Source: Nitrospiraceae bacterium
GTDB lineage: Bacteria > Nitrospirota > Nitrospiria > Nitrospirales > UBA8639
Assembly: GCA_020632595.1 (NCBI GenBank)
Contig: JACKFF010000017.1
Location: 13,825 to 77,824 of the forward strand
DNA length: 64,000 bases
Direction: 5' to 3'
A program made the position numbers and the translations under genes. Position 1 is the first letter of the stretch. Each line of letters starts with the position of its first letter. The notes under the pieces were generated by a model. That model was not told where the DNA came from. It ran no database searches and worked only from the letters and a program-made list of their open reading frames with translations. Of the stretch, positions 33,751 to 43,480 are shown piece after piece.

Positions 33751-33794
33751 AAGGCTGGAGAACGTGTATTGAGACAATACCATTCTCCAGCCTT
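33751..33794 (-). other. Long inverted repeat between two minus-strand genes
   Basis: AAGGCTGGAGAA and TTCTCCAGCCTT pair over 12 bp; the loop holds a second stem (GTATTG/CAATAC). It lies after the stop of the 33839 gene and probably ends or processes that message, though no T-run is adjacent. Confidence 0.55.
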
Positions 33795-33838
33795 GCGTGA
33801 TTTTTAGGTTGTCCGTAATTTCATAAGGCCTCATACAC

Positions 33839-35602
33839 CTAATTTGTAGGTTCTACCTGTGCTGCCAGCAATGACTTGAAGGCGGGATCATTCTCGACTA
33901 ACCCCTTCAGTGTATCGTTGTGCAACATATACGCCCAGCTTTGCGGGCTTGAGCCGGGAGTTTTCTCAAACCAGTCACGTGCCTGCTGCAGGAGACCCAG
34001 CATCGCCTGATTGTCACGGGGAACGTGAAATGCCAGGCTATAGGCCATCGCATAGGTTGCCGTAAATTTGTTAAGGGGATCTTTCGTGAGCTCGAACGCT
34101 TTCTGAGCCGCCTCATAACCTCTCTGAATGTCGGGATCGTCATAATGCCGATTCCAGGCCACTTTTCCAATTCGGGCCCAGGCTAACTCTAAGAGCACTT
34201 GTGCGCGAAGCTCTTCCTGTTCGGCTGGCACCTCAGTCAATAATTCCTGTGGCGCAGACAGGGCCGCCATTTGATCGTTCGTCCACCGGTAGGTCGAGGA
34301 CAATCGAATCCGGTTGTTGAAATCACCGGGCTCCAGAGATGCTAATGCCTCCATTACAGGGATCATTCGATAGAGATAATCGGCTGGCATCGGCTCAGAC
34401 TTCCCGCCTATTTCCATTCCCAGGGACAGATCAAATCGATCGGTTTGGGATTGCACCGTCCAATACAGTTCGTTGAACCGTTGGGCCAGACGCTCATCAC
34501 CCAATTGAAGGCCGTTCAAGCGACCTCCATACTCTAGAAATCCTTGGTATAGTTGATCTGAAAAAACCTCCAGTGCGGGTTTGTGGGAGGGGCCAATCAG
34601 CAAAACCCGGTTCAGTCTCATCACGGATTCCAGTCTGGTCGGTGCAGTTTGTGCTTGTTGAATTCCTGTTTGGATAGCTGGCAGGCTCTCTGGAAGACCA
34701 AACCATTCTGTTGAGCGCGGAACATAGCCACCCGGGTCCACGACGAATGGAATGGTGGTGCCACGGGGGCCATCGAGCACCAGATCCAGCACGGCACGAT
34801 CCGTTGGAAAACCCAATTGTTTCAGATCTGAGAGCACGACCCACTTCACGTTGACGGATTTGACGACTCGCTGGGCTTTTTTGTAGGGCACGGCCCAATC
34901 CTCGGCACCGGGCGCATTGGCGATGGGTGCCGTCAAGGCATTCGGATAAGACACCTTGGTGGTGAGAAAGGCTGTGGGTGCGGCTACCACCCTGGTCTCA
35001 TCCGGAGAAGGAAATGAGGCATGGGGCAGGGTTCCCGATTCCACGGCCTCAATGAAAAATGGAGTTGTAGGTTCTTGAACTGCAATGGCCTTCATAACAA
35101 AAAACGATGGAGCCAATTGCTGATTAAGCGTCTCCGCAATATAAAATCGTTCGAAATCGGAAAAATCGACCAGTTTTCCCGGTCCCGGCCAGACATTATC
35201 TAATGCCCGGTCATTTTGTTGAATGGCTCGTTGGTGGGACTCCTGCCGACGCTGGTCACACCATTCATAGATGGGGTTTGACGGGTCGGGAAAGTTTCCG
35301 TTTGACAACAACTGCTGTTGAGCCATCTGATGTAAGCACACAAAATCCCGTTGGCCCGCCGCGACTTGATCCCCCTTTCCGACCGCATTGGCATATTCCC
35401 GAACGGTGGAGAGCAGGGCTTCCTCATTGACGGACGCGGGATCGGCGGCCCACACAGGAGCGGAGGCCAAAAGCACAGAACCACACAGGAGGCCTACCAG
35501 TTTGAGCGTAGGCCACATCCGGTGAACAGGGGACCCGAGACGATAATCTGCCTCAGGTTTCAGGGTATTTGTCTTAGTTGGTTGACGACGAACAATACTC
35601 AT
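33839..35602 (-). CDS. Large exported protein of unknown function, 587 aa
   Basis: The ATG at 35602 has GAGGAGGAG 9 bases upstream. A long n-region is followed by a hydrophobic signal (LVGLLCGSVLLASAPVWA). The mature chain is mainly helical. Its last ~200 residues read like TPR-style helix pairs (QVLLELAWARIGKVAWNR, then YEAAQKAFELTKDPLNKF), which would suit a scaffold. No enzyme motif was seen. Only one cysteine pair-like feature is present (CLHQ and EWC near residue 100). It lies between the sigma54 activator and a cupredoxin gene. Confidence 0.7.
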   Translation of the reverse strand: MSIVRRQPTKTNTLKPEADYRLGSPVHRMWPTLKLVGLLCGSVLLASAPVWAADPASVNEEALLSTVREYANAVGKGDQVAAGQRDFVCLHQMAQQQLLSNGNFPDPSNPIYEWCDQRRQESHQRAIQQNDRALDNVWPGPGKLVDFSDFERFYIAETLNQQLAPSFFVMKAIAVQEPTTPFFIEAVESGTLPHASFPSPDETRVVAAPTAFLTTKVSYPNALTAPIANAPGAEDWAVPYKKAQRVVKSVNVKWVVLSDLKQLGFPTDRAVLDLVLDGPRGTTIPFVVDPGGYVPRSTEWFGLPESLPAIQTGIQQAQTAPTRLESVMRLNRVLLIGPSHKPALEVFSDQLYQGFLEYGGRLNGLQLGDERLAQRFNELYWTVQSQTDRFDLSLGMEIGGKSEPMPADYLYRMIPVMEALASLEPGDFNNRIRLSSTYRWTNDQMAALSAPQELLTEVPAEQEELRAQVLLELAWARIGKVAWNRHYDDPDIQRGYEAAQKAFELTKDPLNKFTATYAMAYSLAFHVPRDNQAMLGLLQQARDWFEKTPGSSPQSWAYMLHNDTLKGLVENDPAFKSLLAAQVEPTN

Positions 35603-35682
35603 GGAACCAAACTCCTCCTCAAACATGCTTGGTTAATGATTTTGTGTAGCAGAGAGGGGAATGTCCCTCATAATCCAGGTTG

Positions 35683-36168
35683 CTAATCTACCACACCCTC
35701 ATTCTTATGCACCACGATGGTACCCTGCATCACATGACCTGGTAAATCGCAAAAATAGGGAAACGTACCGGGATGCGATGGGATAAAAACAATGTCGGTT
35801 TGGCCTCGGGTGGGAAGCAAAACGCGGCTAAGACCTTCTTTGGAAAACTGTGGAGCACCACTTCCGCTGACATTCAGGTGGATATCGGTAAGTAGGCCGA
35901 TTGGCAGAAATGCATGCAGTTCCGAATCCAGGTTTTTGAGGACCAGCCGGGTTTTTTGCCCCACGGTGAGTGAAAGGGTGTTGGGGCTGAATTCCCGGGA
36001 TTTAATATTGATGGTCACGACTTGTTCTTGGGAATCAGTTGCAGGAGCGAGACTGACCGGGGTCGCTCCCCAAACTGTACCCGACTCCGGGAATGCAAAC
36101 ACCGTGAGGCCAAGCATCAGAATGAAAACCTGAAAAAATTTAAATAATAAGGCCAGGGGAAACATCAT
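35683..36168 (-). CDS. Exported cupredoxin-like copper protein, 161 aa
   Basis: A signal-like hydrophobic N-terminus is followed by one cupredoxin domain. Type 1 copper ligands are visible as a histidine in SELHAFLP and as Cys, His and Met in FCDLPGHVMQG near the C-terminus. It would carry single electrons in the periplasm or bind copper. The open frame extends to 36480, but the signal peptide starts at the ATG pair 36168/36165. No ribosome site is visible; TATAAT (36183-36178) ends about 9 bases before the ATG, so the message may be leaderless. Confidence 0.8.
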   Translation of the reverse strand: MMFPLALLFKFFQVFILMLGLTVFAFPESGTVWGATPVSLAPATDSQEQVVTINIKSREFSPNTLSLTVGQKTRLVLKNLDSELHAFLPIGLLTDIHLNVSGSGAPQFSKEGLSRVLLPTRGQTDIVFIPSHPGTFPYFCDLPGHVMQGTIVVHKNEGVVD

Positions 36169-36368
36169 GATGGGAATATTATACCGGTTAGCGATTCTAG
36201 GGCGAAACGAGTAGGCGGAATTGTTCGTCAGTTCCCTACAAAAATATGGCACAGCCGTAAGTGAAAATATGTATAAATGGGAAAAGATTTTGGAGAGGAA
36301 AGAGAAAATATTAAGATCGGGCCGAAACGTCCGAAAAATATGAAAATACATCAGGAGAATGGTATACG

Positions 36369-36557
36369 GTGCATCTCTTAGAATTATTAATCGGGGATGA
36401 TCCTCTTTCGATGGCCATAGCCCTGGTATTGGTCCTGAGCGTGCTGGCGTATGGATGGTTTGAGGTTCGTCGAACCGCACGCCTCCCTTCTATCGGGATG
36501 GTCCTGATCAAAAATCGATTGAAGACGACCAGCAAACTCCCAACTCCGCGCCGATAG
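36369..36557 (+). CDS. Possible small single-TM membrane protein, 62 aa
   Basis: GTG 36369 has AGGAG 11 bases upstream. The product has one membrane helix (SMAIALVLVLSVLAYGWF) followed by a basic tail (EVRRTAR, KNRLKTT). It points away from the cupredoxin gene. Nothing was recognised, and a chance frame cannot be ruled out. Confidence 0.35.
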   Translation: MHLLELLIGDDPLSMAIALVLVLSVLAYGWFEVRRTARLPSIGMVLIKNRLKTTSKLPTPRR

Positions 36558-37311
36558 TAAGCCTTCCCCGTCCTCTCGTTTTTCGGCCTCAAGCCGCAAC
36601 CCCGACAACGCTTAGCTGTTGCGATTCCCCTGTATGCAGCCGGGATGGATATCGACCATCCGGTCTGGACACACACTTTTGTGATCTACCATCCTGCAAC
36701 GGGAATTTCAGCATCAGACAACGGTGAACGTTGCCTAGAAGGAGGCTGACGAGGGAGAGAGAGTCGCGGTTGAAAGAGGGCGACGGCCAAGGTTTCGCGT
36801 GAATGCTTGGCGAAGGAGGATTCCATGGTCATGGCAGATCCCGTGGGATTCCGGTTCATTGATTTCTCCGGATTCCCCAGGGTTCCTTCCAAGAATTCCA
36901 GCCTTGCCTTCCTGTCGACACCATGCACAAATCCGAATCATGCATTCTCCTTTTTTTTAAGGGCACACCCAACCACACGCGCACCCAATAACCATCAGCT
37001 CCTCAGCATAAGACTTCTGCATTATGGCAAAAGCAATTATTGAACCTAAAAAATATGATCCGTAATATATTGTATGTATTGGTGTTTTTCAATTTTCAAA
37101 GAATTAAAAATAATGGTTGTTGAGAAAATACCACACACAGTTGAATCGAAAGAGATACGGCTCCGAGGGAAGCGTTTTGAAGCAAACACTAATGTGGAAT
37201 TTCTTGCCGAGTGTCTTAAAGGCTTTTGCGGTCACCGCTGAAAAGGTCTCTAAAGTGATGCAACGATGATTGTGGTTGCCCGACCCCGGCTAGGTCACGG
37301 ATAATGAACTC
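36558..37311 (+). other. Intergenic stretch, no gene seen
   Basis: About 750 bases before selO. The frames are short and AT-rich blocks lie around 37040-37130. I found no hairpin, RNA gene or promoter that I would defend. Confidence 0.5.
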
Positions 37312-38781
37312 ATGGCCAAATTAGAACATCTCAATTTTCAGAACACCTATGCAGGCCTGCCCGATGTGTTTCATGAGCGGGTCAAACCAACGCCTTTTCC
37401 TCATCCTTACCTTGTGAGCGTGAATCCGGCAGCTGCAGAATTACTCGATATTGACCCCACGGAATGGACCCGTCCGGAGTTTGCCGAATACTTCTGCGGG
37501 GCCAGGCTGTTGCCTGGGAGCGATCCCATTGCCATGTTGTATTCGGGGCATCAATTCGGGCATTACGTGCCACAGCTCGGTGATGGGCGGGCCATCATGC
37601 TGGGGGAGGTGCGCAATCAAAACGGGGAGCGATGGGAGTTGCAATTGAAAGGCGCAGGGCTCACGAGATTCTCACGCGACGGCGATGGTCGGGCAGTGAT
37701 GCGTTCGACTATTCGGGAATATCTTTGTGGGGAAGCCATGCATGGATTGGGCATTCCCACAACACGCAGTTTATGTATTGTGGCCGGAGAAGAAATTGTC
37801 TGGCGGGAAACTCCGGAACCGGGAGCCATGTTGCTGCGGATGTCGCCGACCCATGTGCGGTTTGGCAGTTTTGAGGTGTTTTACTATCGCCGCCAACATG
37901 AATACCTGAAAACGCTGGCAGACTATGTTATCGAACATCACTATCCGCATTTGGTAGGAGCAAAGGATCCCTACGCCAGGTTGTTGCATGAGGTAGCGGT
38001 TCGCACCGGGCAGCTCGTGGCCCAATGGCAAGCTGTGGGGTGGGCGCATGGTGTCCTGAATACCGATAACATGTCGATCCTCGGCTTGACGCTGGATTAC
38101 GGTCCGTTCGGATTTATGGAACGCTACGATCCGACCTTTATCTGTAATCATTCAGACCATCACGGCCGGTATTCCTTTCAGAACCAGCCCGACATCGGTT
38201 TTTGGAATATTCGGGCGCTGGCCAGAGCCTTGTCACCGTTAGTGGACCAAGACGCAGTCAACGGCATACCGGAAATCTATGAAAAAGCGATGCTGGCCAA
38301 GTATGCCGAATTGATGCGGGCTAAGCTGGGGCTGGTCGAAGCGCACGCGGGAGACGACAAGCTCGTGACCGATCTGTTGAACCTCATGGACTCCAGCCGA
38401 GTGGATTACACCAACTTGTTCCGGGAATTGGGAACCGTCCGTCAGGAGAGTTCGTCAGCGCCGGACGCATTACGAGACCAATTCCTTCATCGGGAAGCGA
38501 TTGACGATTGGACGGCACGATATCGGGAACGGCTACGGGCGGAAAAAAGCAATGACGAAGAGCGCCAAGTCAGAATGGATCAGGTGAACCCCAGGTACAT
38601 CCTTCGAAATCATCTCGCACAACAGGCCATTAGCCAAGCGGTTCGGCAGAAGGACTATTCCGAAGTTGATCGATTATTGAATCTGCTGAGCGACCCGTTT
38701 ACTGACCGCCCCGGCATGGAATCCTATACTGTGCTTCCTCCGCCCGGTGAGCCACCGATTATCGTTTCGTGCTCTTCGTGA
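37312..38781 (+). CDS. selO: Protein adenylyltransferase SelO (YdiU family)
   Basis: 489 residues of the pseudokinase-fold SelO family, which transfers AMP to Ser, Thr or Tyr of target proteins, often in redox stress. Key blocks are YSGHQFGHYVPQLGDGRA, LQLKGAGLTRFSRDGDGRAV, RSTIREYLCGEAM and the metal-binding WAHGVLNTDNMSI plus LDYGPFGFM. The C-terminus ends in Ser-Cys-Ser-Ser; this cysteine (487) replaces the selenocysteine of eukaryotic SelO and is the usual bacterial form. The start ATG 37312 has no strong ribosome site. The short-chain dehydrogenase gene follows within 75 bases. Confidence 0.95.
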   Translation: MAKLEHLNFQNTYAGLPDVFHERVKPTPFPHPYLVSVNPAAAELLDIDPTEWTRPEFAEYFCGARLLPGSDPIAMLYSGHQFGHYVPQLGDGRAIMLGEVRNQNGERWELQLKGAGLTRFSRDGDGRAVMRSTIREYLCGEAMHGLGIPTTRSLCIVAGEEIVWRETPEPGAMLLRMSPTHVRFGSFEVFYYRRQHEYLKTLADYVIEHHYPHLVGAKDPYARLLHEVAVRTGQLVAQWQAVGWAHGVLNTDNMSILGLTLDYGPFGFMERYDPTFICNHSDHHGRYSFQNQPDIGFWNIRALARALSPLVDQDAVNGIPEIYEKAMLAKYAELMRAKLGLVEAHAGDDKLVTDLLNLMDSSRVDYTNLFRELGTVRQESSSAPDALRDQFLHREAIDDWTARYRERLRAEKSNDEERQVRMDQVNPRYILRNHLAQQAISQAVRQKDYSEVDRLLNLLSDPFTDRPGMESYTVLPPPGEPPIIVSCSS

Positions 38782-38854
38782 ACCATTCAACAACAAGATA
38801 GGTAAAACCTGGTCGGGGATTTCCAATCATCCGTCATGGGAAGGGAGTGTCATC

Positions 38855-39643
38855 ATAAATCTGGATTTGAATGGTAAAATGGCCTTGGTGACGGCGTCCT
38901 CAGGAGGCATCGGGCTGGAAATCGCGCGTGCTCTCGCTGCCGAGGGCGCCAAAGTTGTGATGAACGGTCGTACGCAGGCCAGTGTGGAGCAAGCTATGGC
39001 GGAGATCCGGGCCGATCTTCCCCATACAGAGATGATCCCTCTTGTGGCTGACAACGGGACTGACGCCGGTTGCAATCTCACCATCTCCCAGGTGCCCAAG
39101 GTCGATATTCTGATCAACAATCTCGGCATCTACGAGGCTGTCGGATTTTTCGAGGAAACAGATAAGGCGTGGCAGAGGATGTTTGAGATCAACATCATGA
39201 GCGGCGTGCGGCTTGCCCGCCATTACCTCCACGGCATGCTTGAACGTGGTCACGGGCGAGTCGTCTTCATTTCAAGCGAATCGGGCGTCTCCCCGGCTCC
39301 CGAAATGGCCCACTACAGTGCAACCAAAACCATGCAATTAAGCATCGCCCGCTCGTTGGCCGAACTCACCAAAGGGACGGAGGTCACGGTCAATTCAGTG
39401 CTCCCGGGACCTACCCGCACGGAAAGCGTGGAGAAGTTCATCCGGAACATATTCCCTGATCTTCCGCCCGCGGAAGCCGAACGCCGTTTTATGTCAGAGA
39501 ATCGCCCGACTTCCCTGATCGGTCGGCTGATTGATCCAAAAGAAATAGGAGAGATTGTGGCGTTTGTCTGTAGTGCCTGCGCCTCAGTGATCAATGGGTC
39601 TTGTATCCGGGCTGAAGGCGGTCTCGTGCGGACAGTCTTTTGA
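38855..39643 (+). CDS. Short-chain dehydrogenase/reductase with a possible AUA start
   Basis: A classical SDR of about 262 residues. The cofactor loop is TASSGGIGLEIA; NNLG, the catalytic serine in VFISSESG and Y-x3-K in HYSATK are present, and PGPTRT lies after strand 6. Family members start shortly before L-x-L-x-G-K. Here that point has no ATG, GTG or TTG: the codons are ATC ATA AAT CTG, and AAGGGAG lies 7 bases before the ATA at 38855. The only standard start in frame is GTG 38747, inside selO, which would add 36 residues without homology. Substrate unknown. Confidence 0.8.
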   Translation: MNLDLNGKMALVTASSGGIGLEIARALAAEGAKVVMNGRTQASVEQAMAEIRADLPHTEMIPLVADNGTDAGCNLTISQVPKVDILINNLGIYEAVGFFEETDKAWQRMFEINIMSGVRLARHYLHGMLERGHGRVVFISSESGVSPAPEMAHYSATKTMQLSIARSLAELTKGTEVTVNSVLPGPTRTESVEKFIRNIFPDLPPAEAERRFMSENRPTSLIGRLIDPKEIGEIVAFVCSACASVINGSCIRAEGGLVRTVF

Positions 39644-39762
39644 TGGAACAGACCAATAAGCAGAAACACCCCTTTGAAAAATCCTTGTATGTAATCAGGA
39701 AAACAACAGAAGGAGCAATCCGCTTCTTGGTAAGGAGCGGGCTGAGGGGATAGAGTGATTCC

Positions 39763-40446
39763 ATGCGCATGATTCTTCTTTTTCTCCTTCTCATGATTAT
39801 TGTCTTGGGACCCCAACTGTGGGTGTGGTGGGTCTTCCGCCAATATCGTCAACACCGTGAGGATCTTGGAGGGACGGGTGGGGAGTTAGCGCGTCATTTG
39901 CTCAATCGGTTCGGTTTGCAACGAGTGCGAGTTGAGCCCACGCCGATGGGAGACCATTACAATCCCGAAACCAAAGTCGTTGGTTTGAACCCGAAGCATT
40001 ACAACGGCAGATCCCTCACCGCGGCAGTCATCGCGGCGCATGAAGTCGGCCATGCGTTGCAAGATCATGAGGGCTATACCCTCTTGAAAGATCGAACCCA
40101 CCTGATCAAATTTGCACAAAAAGCCGAAAAGGCCGGGTCCTATCTGATGTTGGGTATTCCGGTCCTGGCTGGAGTAACCAGGATCCCTGCCGTGGGTCTT
40201 GCCGTCTTAGTCGTGGCGATTGGAACCATGAGTGTCTCTGCCATGGTGCATCTCATCACCCTACCAGTGGAATGGAATGCCAGCTTTCGTCGAGCCCTGC
40301 CGATCCTCAGAGAAGGCGGATATCTGGCACCTCCGGATTTGCACGGCGCCAAACGTATCCTCACCGCCGCCGCCCTCACCTATGTCGCCTCCTCTCTCTT
40401 CAGCCTGGTTAACATGTGGAGATGGATTCGGCTGGTCCGCCGCTAA
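39763..40446 (+). CDS. Neutral zinc metallopeptidase, YugP-like
   Basis: 227 residues. An N-terminal membrane anchor (LFLLLMIIVLGPQLWVWWVF) is followed by the zinc site AAHEVGHALQ. NPKHYNGRSLTAAVIAAHEV and the hydrophobic helices further on (YLMLGIPVLAGV, LAVLVVAIGTMSVSAM) match the YugP family of membrane-bound peptidases. The C-terminus carries ILTAAALTYVASSL, another family block. Substrate and role are unknown. The gene is one of a run of plus-strand genes after selO without obvious common function. Confidence 0.88.
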   Translation: MRMILLFLLLMIIVLGPQLWVWWVFRQYRQHREDLGGTGGELARHLLNRFGLQRVRVEPTPMGDHYNPETKVVGLNPKHYNGRSLTAAVIAAHEVGHALQDHEGYTLLKDRTHLIKFAQKAEKAGSYLMLGIPVLAGVTRIPAVGLAVLVVAIGTMSVSAMVHLITLPVEWNASFRRALPILREGGYLAPPDLHGAKRILTAAALTYVASSLFSLVNMWRWIRLVRR

Positions 40447-40617
40447 CTAAGTGTGGGGGATAAATTCAGTAAATCCGGGACCGACAAGCCGATCGAAAAT
40501 GGGAAGTCTTCTTCCCGACGTTAGGCCTTATTTTTCGCTGATGCACGTGCCAAGTTTCCTGAATTGGCTTAGCACCATTTTTCAAATTAATGGCCGGGCA
40601 GGGCTGGAATTTCTTCC

Positions 40618-41298
40618 ATGAACGGACGATTGGGCTGCCTTCCGATTTTCCTATTTCTGCTGCTGCTCTTCCTGCTGCCACTCGTGTTTGCCCAATTCAT
40701 GGGCCTGGCCCTGGCCAAACTGCGATTGGACCCCTCTGTCGCGATGTTTGTGATCGTGGGAATTTTCCTGGGGAGTGTCGTCAATATTCCCTTTACCCGT
40801 ATTACCCGTCAGGATGAAGTGATTGCTCACCCCTACCCTCTGTTTGGTTTTCTGGACATTGGGTCTCACCTCCAACGAAGCCCGAATGAAACCATCCTGG
40901 CCGTCAATTTGGGAGGCTGTGTGATTCCCACGCTGGTGGCGGTGTATGAAATTCTTCAAATTCTTAGGGACTCCTGGATCTACCTCCTTCCGATCGTGTT
41001 GGCGATAACCATCAATACAGCGGTTTGCTACCGGCTGGCGAAGCCGGTCAAGGGAATCGGTATCGCCATGCCGGCATTGGTGCCGCCGCTGGTGGCAGCG
41101 CTGACAGCACTACTCCTTGCCCCCGAGGAAGCACCATCGGTGGCCTTTGTTGCCGGGGTGTTTGGTCCCCTCCTGGGCGCTGATGTCTTGCACATACGGG
41201 AGATCCCGCGCATCGCGACGGGCATGGCCAGCATCGGGGGAGCCGGCACCTTTGACGGCATTGTCCTCTCGGGAATCCTGGCCGCCTACCTGGCGTAA
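40618..41298 (+). CDS. DUF1614 integral membrane protein
   Basis: 226 residues with about six membrane helices, beginning FLFLLLLFLLPLVFAQF. Family-like features are GSVVNIPF, the polar loop AVNLGGCVIPTLVAVYEI and the glycine-rich end GPLLGADVLHI plus GGAGTFDGIVLSGILAAYLA. DUF1614 proteins occur widely in archaea and chemolithotrophic bacteria and have no known function. The ATG at 40618 has only a weak ribosome site (GGA 9 bases upstream). Confidence 0.85.
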   Translation: MNGRLGCLPIFLFLLLLFLLPLVFAQFMGLALAKLRLDPSVAMFVIVGIFLGSVVNIPFTRITRQDEVIAHPYPLFGFLDIGSHLQRSPNETILAVNLGGCVIPTLVAVYEILQILRDSWIYLLPIVLAITINTAVCYRLAKPVKGIGIAMPALVPPLVAALTALLLAPEEAPSVAFVAGVFGPLLGADVLHIREIPRIATGMASIGGAGTFDGIVLSGILAAYLA

Positions 41299-41926
41299 CC
41301 CTATAACAAAAATGGTGCGATGTGTTGTAATTTTGGCTACACAGCAGTGAGGGACACAATATTGATTCCGGCGTGGCCGATGGGGTCGGTCCCCAATGGG
41401 TTGAGTCGTTCCTGATGACTGTCGCGAGCATTCACTCGCCTGACGGATGGGAACCGGTATGAGCTGGTCCTACTGAGTCCGGCAAAGAGGCGCCCGGGCA
41501 TCCCACCAAAAAATTTTCTACCCATTTTAATTCCAATATTCAGAAATTTTAAAAGAAAAGATATGATACTATTTCGATCCGTACAGGTTCTGAGCCTATC
41601 ACAACTCTAAAGACCCAAATTAAAACGCCCCTAAAAATTCTAGTTTCTCCACCTAAATCTATATTCGAGTTGCAGGATACTTCGATTTTTGTCTTTACTG
41701 TAGGCTCAGCCATGGACTGATAATTAAAATTTCCCGCTACGTGCGGGGTCGGGCTTCAGTATTGCCTCATGCCGGCATTGGGAGCCCGAGAGAAAAAGTC
41801 GGCAGAATTCCAGGAATGTTGGATGGAGCAATAAAGGTGGGAATACACGGATTAACCTTAGAAGCGTGGCTGTACTCCTGATTGCGGGATAGACGTCCGA
41901 AAAGAAGAATGCACGTTTATGCTCAC
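41299..41926 (+). other. Intergenic stretch, no gene supported
   Basis: About 630 bases between two convergent genes. The part from 41520 to 41730 is AT-rich. Short frames on both strands have no ribosome site or known motif. Confidence 0.5.
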
Positions 41927-43222
41927 TTATTGGCAATAACCTCCGCTCGAAGTGTTGCGGCCCATCCAGACTCCCCCGGCGAAGTTACATGAGGATTCGT
42001 TCGTGGCCTTTCCCCTTTCGGCCTGGCGAGCAAGGGCTTCGGCTTCCATTTTGTCAAACTCTTTTCCTTTTTCCCGCATGTATGCCAATCGTTCGTTGTG
42101 GTTGCGAAAGGTGACCCCTACGGGATCGGCCGGGCAGCGTAGAAATCCAAGCGTCTTCTGCTCTTCCTCATTTCGGAAGCCGATGCAGTTGGAGTAATTG
42201 TTGAGCCAGCGCGCCCAATAGTTTCCGTCCGGATGTCCAAGGCTGGCGGCTTTCTTAAACGTTTCGATTGCAAGTGCCCGGTTTTGTGGCACGCCCATGC
42301 CGAATTCATACATGCGACCCAAAGCGAACGCTCCATCCTTGTACTTCGGTGCGCTCAGGGAATATAGGCGAAAGGCTTCAGCCCAATTCTCTCCCACACC
42401 CTTTCCCAATTCGTACATTAGGCCGAGTGTTTTCTGGGCAATGGCATTCCCCTGATCGGCGGATTTGCGGTACCACGCCACAGCCTGACTTTCGTTTTTC
42501 GGGACACCTTCGCCAAATTCGTATTGGACGCCGAGCGATAGCTGGCATTGATGGTTGCCCATGTCCGCGCACTGGCGATACAGCCTGGCGGCCTTGTCGT
42601 ATTGCTTCTGTTTGTAGGCGCGATAGGCTTCCTCTTTGATGCTCTGTCCGGCTTTGGGGTGCAAGCGATCCTGTTCGTGCTTTTCAATAAATTTCGGCGC
42701 GGCCTTGTCCCCCAGGGTTGCGGCCTTGTCGAGAAGCTCTCGCGCCTTAGCTTCGTCGTGCGGTACGCCCAAGCCGAGACGGTATAATTCTGCCAGGCGC
42801 CGAACGGCTGCAGGGTTTCCATTATCCATGCCTTTTTGATACCACTTGGCTGCAGTAGCGGGGTTTTCTGGAACTCCGTTTCCTTTTTCATAGAGGATGC
42901 CCAGGACAAGTGGTGCCCGCTTGTCACCGGCATTGGCGGCTTTTTCCAACCAGGGGAGCGCCTTGTTGATATCATGTTGCACGTAGAGATGAATCGCTCC
43001 CGCGCAAAACATGGAATCCACTTTGCCGGATTTCGCCGCGACAAGATGGCTCTGCAGGGCGATACCGGCCGGTGATTTCCCAAGGCAGTCTTCTTGAAAC
43101 GAGCCTGCGGCAAAGAGAAGACTTCCGGACAATATTCCGCCCAGCACGAACCACGCCAGAATGAACTGGTGCGTGTGGACAGAAGAAAAAATTGAGAAGT
43201 AGGAGGAAAACGGTATCCGCAT
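41927..43222 (-). CDS. Exported Sel1-repeat (TPR-like) protein
   Basis: 431 residues with an N-terminal signal (LAWFVLGGILSGSLLFAAG). At least six Sel1 repeats are visible, each with the pattern A-x2-LG-x-x-YE-x-G-x-GV-P-x-(N/D), e.g. LGILYEKGNGVPEN, LAELYRLGLGVPHD, LGVQYEFGEGVPKN and LGRMYEFGMGVPQN. The tail has a different, charged helix (ERLAYMREKGKEFDKMEAEA) and a cysteine-containing end. Sel1 proteins are binding scaffolds in envelope or signalling functions. ATG 43222 has GGGAGG 6-7 bases upstream. Confidence 0.88.
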   Translation of the reverse strand: MRIPFSSYFSIFSSVHTHQFILAWFVLGGILSGSLLFAAGSFQEDCLGKSPAGIALQSHLVAAKSGKVDSMFCAGAIHLYVQHDINKALPWLEKAANAGDKRAPLVLGILYEKGNGVPENPATAAKWYQKGMDNGNPAAVRRLAELYRLGLGVPHDEAKARELLDKAATLGDKAAPKFIEKHEQDRLHPKAGQSIKEEAYRAYKQKQYDKAARLYRQCADMGNHQCQLSLGVQYEFGEGVPKNESQAVAWYRKSADQGNAIAQKTLGLMYELGKGVGENWAEAFRLYSLSAPKYKDGAFALGRMYEFGMGVPQNRALAIETFKKAASLGHPDGNYWARWLNNYSNCIGFRNEEEQKTLGFLRCPADPVGVTFRNHNERLAYMREKGKEFDKMEAEALARQAERGKATNESSCNFAGGVWMGRNTSSGGYCQ

Positions 43223-43480
43223 ACGGGACCTCCCGGGGAAAGGAGAATGCGCCAAAGATTACTGCCGGATATTTAAGGTGTCAATGCAATGCGTTAGAAA
43301 AGCAGATGGGTCAGAATAGCCCGCTGTTCTCGGGAAAAACCCAAGTGCCAGGGAAATGTTAAGCGCTGGCTCTTCTTCTTTTATGGCGGATAAGGTAATT
43401 TGGTGCCCCATAGATCTTCGCCGATTTTGATTATTAGACGCTCAAAGCATTCTTACGAATGCGGGTGGAAATTCTAAGCG

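Noticed and set aside
36169..36480. N-terminal extension of the cupredoxin frame
   Set aside because: The signal peptide begins at 36168; the extension has no fitting features and covers a TATAAT sequence.
39726..39742. GG-N10-GC pattern (TTGGTAAGGAGCGGGCT) before the metallopeptidase gene
   Set aside because: The -12 part is GGGC rather than TTGC, and it lies too close to the ATG to leave a normal leader with ribosome site.
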